Below, one piece after another: positions 40,095-47,923 of a stretch of 64,000 nucleotides of DNA. Origin of the DNA: UBA4660 sp034408895 (GTDB lineage Bacteria; Bacteroidota; Bacteroidia; Flavobacteriales_D; Sanyastnellaceae). Numbering within the stretch: position 1 is the first letter of the stretch; the number at the start of each line of letters is the position of its first letter. A program made the translations under genes and the position numbers. The notes under the pieces were generated by a model. The model saw only the letters and a list, made by a program, of their open reading frames with translations. It made no database searches and was not told the DNA's origin. The stretch covers positions 23,244 to 87,243 of the forward strand of contig JAWXCI010000019.1 in assembly GCA_034408895.1 (NCBI GenBank). The letters are read 5' to 3'.

Positions 40095-41705
40095 TCAATC
40101 ATGTCCTGTTTTTGCCCGAACCACTGCACGAATTTTTTTCACGAAGATGAATAAAAGAACTGAACAGAGCAATGCACCGCAAAGGTTTATCCAGAACACC
40201 AACGATTTGTCTTCATTGTCGCTTCCCATGTGGCCGAGCACACCTGCCAGTTTATTTCCGATGGATGTGGAAAGAAACCATCCTCCCATCATTACTGCCG
40301 TGAGCCGTGCCGGACTTAGTTTCGAAACAAGCGACAGACCCATGGGACTGAGGCACAATTCGCCAAACGTTATTACTGCATAAGTTCCCACCAGCCACAT
40401 CGCTGAAACTTTTTCGACTCCATTGTTGCTCGCCTTTACAGCGAAGATCATAACGATAGTGCTAAGACCGGTAATCAAAAGTCCGAGAGCGATTTTACCA
40501 GGTGTGGAGAATCCTCGCCTTCGAGCTACAAGAAATGAGAAGATGGCAATTACCAGTGGTGTGAATACGACCACAAAGAATGGATTTAATGACTGGAACA
40601 ATTCTGTTGAAATCAAAACTTTTTCTTCACCGGCAGCGGGCCACTCGCTTTGCGCAAGATTGTCCAGGTAAGGATGCACCTTTCCGGCTGAGTCGGCTTC
40701 AGCAGTTACGGTTTGCTTCAAACTAAATGTCTCTGAAAATCCTGTGAGTGCAGTCGGCATATCCCTGTCGGTATTGTTTTCTGCCCATGCTGTAAGTACG
40801 TTGCCATTTTGGTGGAAGATGGCCCAGAAAACAACCACAACAGCAAAGATGTAGAGCAAAGAGCCAACAGGTTTTTTGTCTTCGGCTGATGCCTTGCGAT
40901 AGGTGTTAGCATAGAAATAAATGACGGGGATGCAGGCAAAGAGGAACGTATCATTTGATGTGGAACCAAAGATGTTTTCAATGCCGAAAATTTTTCCCGC
41001 AAAAAACCCGAAGATGGCAAATGCAATTGCCGGAACGAAGATGGTCATCATGATGCGCGACATCGACATGTCTTCTTTCTGCACAGGTTTTATCTTGTCG
41101 GCTTCTGCAAGTATTCCCTGCTTGGAAGCGAAGATGGCAAGGCCAATCAACATACCGATACCCGCAGCAGCAAATGCATATCCCCATCCGTATTCGTTGC
41201 GCAGCCATGCTGCCACGAAATTGCAGAAGAACGCCCCGATGTTGATGCCCATGTAAAAAATATTGTAGCCTTTGTCCTTGAGTTCTACATATTCTTCTTT
41301 GTTGTAAAGATTGCCAAGCAGCGTTGAGATATTTGGTTTGAACAATCCATTTCCAACTATGATAAGTCCGAGTGCTATGTAGAAGGGAGTTTCACCGGGA
41401 ATGGCGAGCGCGAGGTAACCAGATGCCATCAGAAAGCCACCCGCAAGAATTGTTTTTCGATAACCAAAAATCCTGTCGGCCAGCAGCCCTCCAATAAAAG
41501 GAGTCAAATACACCAGCGCGATATAAGTTCCATAAATGTCGTTGGCTGTTCCCTCCCCGAAACCCAGTCCTCCTTTCAGGCTATCGGTCATGTAGAGGTA
41601 AAGAATTCCTAACATCAGATAAAATCCGAATCGTTCCCACATCTCAGTGAAGAACAGGAGGTACAAACCTTTGGGATGTTTCTTAGCAGTAGTTGTTTGG
41701 GTCAT
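40095..41705 (-). CDS. POT/PTR2 proton-coupled oligopeptide transporter (paralog)
   Basis: A 536-residue POT transporter, first in the tandem pair. It has FFTEMWERFGFYLMLGILYL on TM1, GGLLADRIFGYRKTILAGG, GNGLFKPNISTLLGNLY, AIFHQNGNVLTAW and GELCLSPMGLSLVSKLSP. A 60-residue hydrophilic segment (residues about 325-375) separates two membrane helices and is longer than in its partner. The two proteins are similar but clearly diverged, so an old duplication with different peptide preference is likely. Near by at 42293 a DPP-IV-type peptidase would supply dipeptides. Confidence 0.95.
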   Translation of the reverse strand: MTQTTTAKKHPKGLYLLFFTEMWERFGFYLMLGILYLYMTDSLKGGLGFGEGTANDIYGTYIALVYLTPFIGGLLADRIFGYRKTILAGGFLMASGYLALAIPGETPFYIALGLIIVGNGLFKPNISTLLGNLYNKEEYVELKDKGYNIFYMGINIGAFFCNFVAAWLRNEYGWGYAFAAAGIGMLIGLAIFASKQGILAEADKIKPVQKEDMSMSRIMMTIFVPAIAFAIFGFFAGKIFGIENIFGSTSNDTFLFACIPVIYFYANTYRKASAEDKKPVGSLLYIFAVVVVFWAIFHQNGNVLTAWAENNTDRDMPTALTGFSETFSLKQTVTAEADSAGKVHPYLDNLAQSEWPAAGEEKVLISTELFQSLNPFFVVVFTPLVIAIFSFLVARRRGFSTPGKIALGLLITGLSTIVMIFAVKASNNGVEKVSAMWLVGTYAVITFGELCLSPMGLSLVSKLSPARLTAVMMGGWFLSTSIGNKLAGVLGHMGSDNEDKSLVFWINLCGALLCSVLLFIFVKKIRAVVRAKTGHD

Positions 41706-41756
41706 TGGTAATTGGATTATTGGTTTTTGATATGGGGCGAAATATATCGAAGGATG

Positions 41757-41842
41757 ATCAGGTTGAAAGTTGAAGGGTAAAAGTTTAAGGTAGAAAGTTG
41801 AATGGGAAAAATTGAAGGGTAAAAGCTAAAAGTTAAAGGTTA
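41757..41842. repeat. GTTGAAAG/AAAAGTT mini-repeat tract
   Basis: Runs of GTTGAAAG, AGGGTAAAAG, and TAAAAGTTAAAGG between the POT gene and the four-helix pseudogene. Units are degenerate and vary in order. Similar low-complexity tracts occur at 11.2, 27.3, 44.6 and 60.3 kb. Confidence 0.55.
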
Positions 41843-42258
41843 GCTGCCCGACCTGGTATCGTCTTGAGTTCCGTCACTCTTCTCTTTACTCGCCCTGAAT
41901 TTTCCAGGTATGGGATGAAGTTCTGAAGTTTTTTTAGAGAGAACTTCGCATTTCCTCAAGCACTCAAACAATGTTTGTTCATCAATGTGTTCGTCATCAT
42001 AAACCGCATAAAAGTGCGAGCGTGTTTCTCCGTTAGCACCTTTGAAGATGTAAAGAAACTTGATAAAATCTGCATTGGTGTTCTTTTCGAAACCTCCGCA
42101 ATATTTCCCATAGTGGAAAGCGATGACCTTTTGATTTGATCGGCAAGTGAAAAATCTTTTCGAATGGTTGTTGAGTCAACAAGTTGCCTGATTTCTATGC
42201 GCAATTGCCTGGCATCCTCCCACACTTCCAAATCTTCAAATAGCTCCACGGCTCCCAT
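41840..42258 (-). pseudogene. Four-helix-bundle (S23-like) protein, frameshifted
   Basis: The reading starting at 42258 (MGAVELFEDLEVWEDARQLR) holds the four-helix-bundle family opening and the STMGNIAE motif, but then changes frame. Read one base over from about 42094, the family continues perfectly as GFEKNTNADFIKFLYIFKGA, then TRSHFYAVYDDEHIDEQTLF and ECLRKCEVLSKKTSEL, to a stop at 41840-41842. A single missing G in GAGGTTTC (expected GAGGGTTTC) explains the shift. Such proteins are known from rRNA intervening sequences and as orphan genes in Bacteroidota. The full protein would be about 139 residues. Recent loss or a sequencing error are both possible. Confidence 0.8.
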
Positions 42259-42292
42259 TGCTAGCCTTGAACTTTTAACCGTTAACCGAATT

Positions 42293-44563
42293 TTACAAAT
42301 TGTCCTTCAAAAATTCTGTCATCTGGTTGTAGAGGTGCAGGCGTGTGGTGCCTCCATAAATTCCGTGGTTCTTGCCTGGATAGATGAACAGGTCAAATTG
42401 TTTGTTGGCTTTCACCAATGCGCTCACCATGTCCATGGAGTTCTGGTAATGCACATTGTCATCGGCACTTCCGTGTATGAGCAGGAAATTTCCTTTCAGT
42501 GCTTCTACAAAATTGATGGGTGAGTTGTTTTCGTAACCGCCATCATTTTCCTGCGGGGTACGCATGAATCGCTCGGTGTAAATGGTATCGTAATATTTCC
42601 AATTGGTCACGGGTGCCACCGCAATTCCTGCTTTGTAATAATCAGCGCCCTTGGTCATGCAAAGCGAAGTCATGTAACCACCGTAACTCCATCCCTGCAT
42701 TCCAATCCTGCTTTTGTCAACGTAGGTTTGAGTGCCCAGGTAGTTGGCAAAGTCAATAAAGTCTTGCGTTTCCAATTTGCCCAGATTCATATAAGTAAGG
42801 TGCTTGAATTCCCTACCCCGATTCATGGTGCCACGCGGGTCGCAGCTCACCACCACGTATCCCTGCTGGCAGAGCAGTTGGTGCCACAAATAATTTCTTC
42901 CGCCCCAGGAATCGTTTACAGTATTGCTGCCGGGACCTCCATAAATGGCAACGAGCACAGGATATTTTTTTGAAGCAACGAAGTTGGTGGGTGTCATCAT
43001 CCAGCAATTCAAGTCTGTGCCACCTGAGTTTTTAAAGGTGAAGAATTCTTTTTTCGCGAGTTGGTAGTTCCCCAATTTTTCTTTCAATGCCGCATTGTCT
43101 TTCAGTACACGAATCATTTTCCCGGTGCTGGTATGAAGTGAGATGTGTGCGGGTGTGCCCGCATCACTTTGGGTAAGAATAAAATTCTTGAAACCTTTGG
43201 AAAACTCGGCATCGTTCGAGCCGTTTTTTGTGCTGAGCCTTAAGAGTGTTACGCCCTTTTTACCCAAGGTGGCAGAGTAGATGTGTTTCTCCATGGGGCT
43301 TGCCACATCACCAGTTTCCATCATTGCCTCCGGAGTCTTTTTCTTTTTCACCAGGCTGGCTTTCTGCACCAGTGTTGAACTGAAGTAAGCGATGTTGAGC
43401 GTTTCATCATAACCGTAAAAGTCTATCACATCCCAGTCGCCTTTTGTAATGCACAACTGGGGATTGCCACTCATATCAAATTTCCAGACGTGGTTGTAGC
43501 CATCGCGTTCGCTCAACCAGATGAAATTTTTTCCATCCTTCAGGAAGGTGAGTGCATCGTTTATGTCAATGTAGGTATCGGCTTTTTCGGTGTAAATAAC
43601 TTTTGTGTCAATCTGGAAAGGCTGTGCGGTGCTGAGGTCGGCCAGCAGGAATTCAAGATTGTTTTGGTGCCGGTTCATGCGCATCACGCACAGTTGGTTA
43701 TTGTTGATGGTCCACTTGATGCGCGGTATGTAAATATCTCCGCGTCCTGTATTCACCAGGGTGCTCTTGCCGGTTTTCATATCCCATATATGAATTTGTA
43801 TGGTGCTGTTTTTTTCTCCAGCCTTTGGGTATTTGAATTGGTATTGTGTGGGATAAAGAGCGCCAAACATGTCCATGGAAAACTCACGCACTTCACTTTC
43901 ATCAAAGCGATAATATGCAATGCGGTCGCCATTTGGACTCCACTCGAAACCTTTGGCTATTGCAAATTCTTCTTCGTAAACCCAATCGGTGGAGCCATTA
44001 ATGACTTTGTTCGCTTCACCATCTTTCGTCACCTGGATTTCTTTCATGGTTTGGGTATCGAGAACAAAAAGATTATTGTCCCGAACAAATGCAATGCGCT
44101 TTCCATCGGGCGAAAAATCGGCAAGCATTTGTTTTCCTTTTGAGGTATCGGCAAGAGGAAATGTTTTCTTCGTTTCAAGATTGTATACATAATAGTTTGC
44201 ACGGAACGAATAGCGATAGATGCCTTCTGTTTCCGTTTGAACCAGCAACTGTTTTTCATCGGTACTAAATTCATAACCCTCGATGGCTGTTGCAACGTCA
44301 TTAAAAATTTCTTTGGATGATGTGAGAGTGGCAACTTCCAAACCTGTGGTGTAACTATACTTCACGAGTTTGCTCCCGAATGCGTCACTTTGTTCGATGC
44401 TGCTGTAGTGCTGGCCATCGTTCATGGAGTTGAGACCGCCAACAAATTCCTGTGAAAATTCGGGGGAGTTCCAGATCAACTCGTTGGTGAGTCCAGTTTG
44501 TGTAAAAGCCGCAAGGCAAAAAACAACGTGGCAAAAGCAAAGTGCTAGGATTTTCTTTATCAT
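42293..44563 (-). CDS. S9 family prolyl/dipeptidyl peptidase IV-like
   Basis: A 756-residue secreted serine peptidase. It has a signal peptide (residues 1-21), a DPP-IV beta-propeller of about 470 residues (DWVYEEEFAIAKGFEWSPNG, AYYRFDESEVREFSMDMF with the Glu pair that binds the peptide N-terminus), then the alpha/beta-hydrolase: YPVLVAIYGGPGSN, the nucleophile in GMQGWSYGGYM (Ser626), then HGSADDNVHYQNS and GKNHGIYGG for Asp and His. It removes X-Pro or X-Ala dipeptides from peptides in the periplasm. It is close to the tandem POT transporters that would import the products. Confidence 0.95.
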   Translation of the reverse strand: MIKKILALCFCHVVFCLAAFTQTGLTNELIWNSPEFSQEFVGGLNSMNDGQHYSSIEQSDAFGSKLVKYSYTTGLEVATLTSSKEIFNDVATAIEGYEFSTDEKQLLVQTETEGIYRYSFRANYYVYNLETKKTFPLADTSKGKQMLADFSPDGKRIAFVRDNNLFVLDTQTMKEIQVTKDGEANKVINGSTDWVYEEEFAIAKGFEWSPNGDRIAYYRFDESEVREFSMDMFGALYPTQYQFKYPKAGEKNSTIQIHIWDMKTGKSTLVNTGRGDIYIPRIKWTINNNQLCVMRMNRHQNNLEFLLADLSTAQPFQIDTKVIYTEKADTYIDINDALTFLKDGKNFIWLSERDGYNHVWKFDMSGNPQLCITKGDWDVIDFYGYDETLNIAYFSSTLVQKASLVKKKKTPEAMMETGDVASPMEKHIYSATLGKKGVTLLRLSTKNGSNDAEFSKGFKNFILTQSDAGTPAHISLHTSTGKMIRVLKDNAALKEKLGNYQLAKKEFFTFKNSGGTDLNCWMMTPTNFVASKKYPVLVAIYGGPGSNTVNDSWGGRNYLWHQLLCQQGYVVVSCDPRGTMNRGREFKHLTYMNLGKLETQDFIDFANYLGTQTYVDKSRIGMQGWSYGGYMTSLCMTKGADYYKAGIAVAPVTNWKYYDTIYTERFMRTPQENDGGYENNSPINFVEALKGNFLLIHGSADDNVHYQNSMDMVSALVKANKQFDLFIYPGKNHGIYGGTTRLHLYNQMTEFLKDNL

Positions 44564-44632
44564 ACTTTAATTTTTGAATGTTGGGCGAAAGTAAAATGCG
44601 CACCAATGTGAAAAGGGTTGTGGTGTGATGAA

Positions 44633-44770
44633 CGGAAGGGAGAAGGGAGTAGGCAGGCGGCAGTAAAGCAGAAGAAGATATTAATTGACCAACTGGCAAT
44701 TTTAAATAATGATGGCACTAAGCATCAGAACTTCGACCACAGACCACCAACTGCTAACTGCCTACAGATT
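44633..44770. repeat. TAGGCAG/CAACTGC mini-repeats
   Basis: GGGAGTAGGCAGGCGGCAGT on the left (44647-44666) and CCAACTGCTAACTGCCTAC on the right (44747-44765) are complementary repeats that could fold together across 80 bases. They match the larger inverted array at 60313-60421. Confidence 0.6.
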
Positions 44771-44776
44771 CCTCTT

Positions 44777-45196
44777 TTACGCTACCTGAGCCTTGCCCAG
44801 CAGTGCATGAAGTTTTATCATCACTTCCGACTCTTTCTTATTTGAACCATGAAAAGCTTCGGCAATGTGTGTCGCTGATTTATAAATAAGTCCGATGGTT
44901 TCTTCATCGAACAGGTTGGGATTGCCGTGATAGAATGACTCGAAATTTTTGAATGCCAACTTTGCGCTCATGGCATTATCGCGAATCCAGTCGAATACAA
45001 ATTCAATTTCAAAAGCAGCATCGGTGCCGAAGTTGTCGTGCGAGTTTTCTAGACCCAGCCAGCGCTCCTTCACTTCTTTGTGAATCTGGTCTTCTTCTTC
45101 GCGGGTTATGTTGTTGTCCACCGCTGCGATAGAGTAAAACAGGTAGCCGAGGTTGCCGTAAAACTCTTTCAGTGATTTTGCACTTGCTTTGATCAT
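44777..45196 (-). CDS. Hypothetical helical protein (TerB-like), 139 aa
   Basis: A 139-residue acidic, all-helical cytoplasmic protein. KSLKEFYGNLGYLFYSIAAV with DNNITREEEDQIHKEVKERW resembles the TerB/DUF533-type helical domain, where an acidic DxxxTxEE segment occurs at the same position; the last helix is SEVMIKLHALLG. The match is to pattern only, and the acidic metal site cannot be confirmed. No signal peptide. It stands alone between repeat-rich gaps. Confidence 0.6.
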   Translation of the reverse strand: MIKASAKSLKEFYGNLGYLFYSIAAVDNNITREEEDQIHKEVKERWLGLENSHDNFGTDAAFEIEFVFDWIRDNAMSAKLAFKNFESFYHGNPNLFDEETIGLIYKSATHIAEAFHGSNKKESEVMIKLHALLGKAQVA

Positions 45197-45593
45197 GGAT
45201 GTTGGTTTTGGTTGCTATTAATTTTTTTCAGCTCTTATTAAACAATGCCGAAAAGTAGTACAAATCTTTCGTGATTGATTGCCGGATGAAATTTCCGATA
45301 ACGGCATTTTCAAACATTCTCTTTGAAATTATCAGGTGCCTGTTTCAGAAAAAATACAAGAATCGCGCTACCGCTCCTTTCTATTCCAGTGCATCTTTTC
45401 TGGTCATGAGGATGAAGTGTGATGTCTTAACCAAAATAGATTTGTTTGTGATCTTGTGTTGCCTTCTTCGTGAAATCATTGCGTACAACAACAAGACAAC
45501 AAATTTGCATCTTCGGCACATGATTACCCCTATGCACAACTGAGGAAGGCGATATGGAATTTTGAGACGTGGTTCTAAATTCACAGCCACAAT
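45197..45593. other. Intergenic, no gene seen
   Basis: About 400 bases between divergent genes. Open frames here on both strands lack family signs. No strong terminator or palindrome; an AAATTTGCATC segment at 45502-45512 could be part of a promoter for the TSUP gene but its boxes are poor. Confidence 0.4.
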
Positions 45594-46376
45594 ATGGAAC
45601 TCGCCATAGTTATTTCTGTTGCACTTGCTGGATCTTTTCTCAGTTTCTTTACAGGATTTGGTTTAGGAACCCTGTTGCTGCCTGCCTTCATGCTGGTGTT
45701 TCCACCACACATTGCCATTGCTGCCACAGCAGTGGTTCATCTGCTCAACAATATTTTTAAACTTTTTCTTGTAGGGCGTTATGCTGATCGTAGCATCATT
45801 TTCACCTTTGGCGCACTCAGTGTTGTCGGTGCCATTGGTGGAGCATTGTTGCTGGATGTGATGATGAATACAGGAACACTTGTCTCGTACTCTATCGGCC
45901 ATCACGTTTTTGAAATCACCTGGATAAAACTGGTTATTGCCATTCTCATTCTTGTCTTTAGTTTGTTGGAAACACTTCCTGTTTTCAACTCCCTGGAAAT
46001 GCCTCGCAATTGGTTACCAGCTGGTGGATTGTTGAGCGGATTTTTTGGCGGACTGAGCGGACACCAGGGCGCGTTACGCAGCGCATTTCTGATGAAAGCA
46101 GGCTTAAGCAAAGAAGCATTTATGGGTACTCGTGTGGTGTGTGCAGTTATGGTAGATGTATCGCGAATAGCAGTGTACTCAACTCAGATGGGTTACCTGG
46201 CAGGAGGCTGGAATGAAATTGATCCAATCATCATCATTGTTGCAACCCTGGCTGCTCTTACAGGAGCCTACCTGGGAAATCGCTACATGAAAAAATCAAC
46301 ACTAAAGTGGATTCAGAATCTTGTTACAGTTTCGCTTGTGTTGTTTGCGCTTGCTCTTGGTGCTGGTCTTATCTGA
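45594..46376 (+). CDS. TauE/SafE-family (TSUP) sulfite/anion exporter
   Basis: A 260-residue membrane protein with about eight helices in two halves, each with the TSUP repeat: GSFLSFFTGFGLGTLLLPAF near residue 10, and the inverted copy GGLLSGFFGGLSGHQGALRS near residue 142. The segment AATAVVHLLNNIFKLFLVG follows the first. The family exports sulfite, sulfoacetate or similar organic anions. The ATG at 45594 (MELAIVISVALAG) places the first helix correctly. It may be co-transcribed with the lipoprotein gene 20 bases downstream. Confidence 0.93.
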   Translation: MELAIVISVALAGSFLSFFTGFGLGTLLLPAFMLVFPPHIAIAATAVVHLLNNIFKLFLVGRYADRSIIFTFGALSVVGAIGGALLLDVMMNTGTLVSYSIGHHVFEITWIKLVIAILILVFSLLETLPVFNSLEMPRNWLPAGGLLSGFFGGLSGHQGALRSAFLMKAGLSKEAFMGTRVVCAVMVDVSRIAVYSTQMGYLAGGWNEIDPIIIIVATLAALTGAYLGNRYMKKSTLKWIQNLVTVSLVLFALALGAGLI

Positions 46377-46396
46377 GTATTTTTCGCCCCAGCGCC

Positions 46397-46867
46397 ATGC
46401 GATTATTTCTACATATCCTTTTAATATTTACAATGTTGTTCGTGGCCTGCCAGGTGGTGGAGGACAATAAGGATTTTGACATTCAACGATTGGCTGGCCG
46501 ATGGGAGGACACTGGTACAAAGAGCGACCAGGTGGAAGTGTGGACAAGACACGATGACAAAACTTTATGGGGACGGGGTTTTGTTCTTGACGGAAACGAT
46601 ACAACCTTTATAGAGTACCTCGCCATTCAACCTGTAAATGATACGCTCAGTTACCTGGCAAGGGTAAGCAGTCAGAACAGCGGTGAAATCATCCGCTTCC
46701 CGATGAAGACCCAGTCAGGTTCTAAAATTGTTTTCGAAAACATGCAGCACGATTTCCCGCAACGCATCGTTTACGAATTGAAGAATGATTCTGTCCTTGA
46801 TGTGTTTGTGGAAGGAGTGGAAGGTGGTACAAACCGCAGGATCGATTTCAACTTCGAAAAGAAGTGA
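46397..46867 (+). CDS. Small lipoprotein (DUF6265-like)
   Basis: A 156-residue lipoprotein: FLHILLIFTMLFVAC gives the signal and lipobox. The mature domain begins QRLAGRWEDTGTKSDQVEVW and contains VFENMQHDFPQRIVYEL, the NPQHDFPQRI-type motif of the DUF6265 family, a lipocalin-like beta fold. The ATG at 46397 was chosen for its signal peptide; a longer frame from 46307 would overlap the TSUP gene. It ends four bases before the glycosylase gene. Function unknown. Confidence 0.82.
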   Translation: MRLFLHILLIFTMLFVACQVVEDNKDFDIQRLAGRWEDTGTKSDQVEVWTRHDDKTLWGRGFVLDGNDTTFIEYLAIQPVNDTLSYLARVSSQNSGEIIRFPMKTQSGSKIVFENMQHDFPQRIVYELKNDSVLDVFVEGVEGGTNRRIDFNFEKK

Positions 46868-46871
46868 GCAC

Positions 46872-47456
46872 ATGGCTGCTTCCTTCACCCGGCTACTTAT
46901 TGAAATACTGAAGTGCGAAGTATGTAAGGCACATCTTCCCCTTGGACCTAACCCCATTCTGCGGGCGAATCCCGAAGCGAAGATTCTCATCATAGGCCAG
47001 GCACCCGGCACTAAAGTTCATCACAGCGGAATTCCATGGACCGATCCATCTGGCAATAATCTTCGCACGTGGTTAGGTGTGGATAAGGAAATGTTTTACA
47101 ATGCAAAGAACTTCGCCATCATGCCCATGGGCTTTTGTTATCCCGGCAAGGGAAACAGTGGCGACCTGCCACCACGCATTGAGTGCGCACCACTCTGGCA
47201 CGAACGTGTGCTGAAGCATCTTCTAAAGATTGAATTGATATTGCTGGTGGGTTCTTATTCCATCAACCATTACCTGGGCGACAGAAAAAAAGAAACGCTT
47301 ACTGAAACAGTAAAGAACTTCCGGGACTACCTACCGAAGTTTTTTCCACTGGTTCATCCTTCACCGCGAAACATCGGCTGGGTAAAAAGGAATCCGTGGT
47401 TTATGGATGACGCGGTGGTGGAGTTGAGGAAAATCATACAGCAACAACTTCAATGA
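46872..47456 (+). CDS. Uracil-DNA glycosylase superfamily protein
   Basis: A 194-residue protein of the UDG superfamily in the family 4/5/UdgX-like group. The active-site segment is IIGQAPGTKVHHSGIPW with TDPSGNNLRTWLG; the DNA-contact motif is FFPLVHPSPRNIGW; LLVGSYSINHYLG is the central strand. A CEVC-type pair (CEVCKAHLP) lies near the N-terminus, but the full four-Cys iron-sulfur ligand set is not seen. It excises uracil or acts on nucleic acid damage. The ATG at 46872 is used. Its gene ends where the toxin-antitoxin remnant begins. Confidence 0.88.
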   Translation: MAASFTRLLIEILKCEVCKAHLPLGPNPILRANPEAKILIIGQAPGTKVHHSGIPWTDPSGNNLRTWLGVDKEMFYNAKNFAIMPMGFCYPGKGNSGDLPPRIECAPLWHERVLKHLLKIELILLVGSYSINHYLGDRKKETLTETVKNFRDYLPKFFPLVHPSPRNIGWVKRNPWFMDDAVVELRKIIQQQLQ

Positions 47457-47481
47457 CTTATTCAATCCCGACCTTTCTCAA

Positions 47482-47516
47482 TTCTTCAACTCCGCTTCCT
47501 TCTTCGCTTTCTGCAT
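47482..47516. repeat. 35-bp direct repeat, copy 1
   Basis: Identical at 34 of 35 positions to 47928-47962, which is the 3' end of the M1 peptidase gene (encoding the C-terminal QKAKKEAE segment). The two copies bracket the toxin-antitoxin remnant. Confidence 0.8.
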
Positions 47517-47560
47517 TTATGCCTTTACTCTGTTATTTACTTTTAAAAAAAAATCTATCA

Positions 47561-47912
47561 ATGATCGCGAAAGAACAACTGCTGAAATCATTCAGCAATC
47601 TACCTGACCAGGTAAGCATCGAAGAAATTCTTGACCGGATTGTTTTACTTGACGATGCCAATGAAATTGCTGGATACATCGCTCACGATTCAATTGGAAA
47701 GATTTTTCTCCGCAACCCGGGTGTTGAAGGAACATGAAAAGATTGGCAGGCAGGTTTCTGAATTGGGAAGAACCGATATCCGTGAAACTCGCGTTGGGAG
47801 CTATCGCATCATCGATCTACTCCGAACGGAAAGCAAGGTTGAAATTCTAACTGTGCATCATAGTAGAAGGCTGCTTGAGAATAATCCGAGCTTGTCTGAA
47901 TTCTTTGGTTAA
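47561..47912 (+). pseudogene. Remnant of a ParE/RelE toxin-antitoxin module
   Basis: The antitoxin start is intact: MIAKEQLLKSFSNLPDQ and IEEILDRIVLLD (from 47561), typical of the small antitoxins beside ParE-like toxins. It then runs directly into a toxin-like segment (EIAGYIAHDS), so the antitoxin C-terminus and toxin N-terminus have been lost. One base of frame change then follows near 47695-47715, and the toxin C-terminal half continues: VLKEHEKIGRQVSELGRTDI, with GSYRIIDLLRT and KVEILTVHHSRRLLE. So there is an internal deletion plus a frameshift; the module cannot make a normal toxin. It is bracketed by a 35-bp direct repeat. Confidence 0.75.
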
Positions 47913-47923
47913 AACGTTTTCAT

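Noticed and set aside
45271..45543. 90-residue frame in the 45.2-45.6 kb gap
   Set aside because: Composition is not protein-like for this genome and there is no start context; treated as chance.
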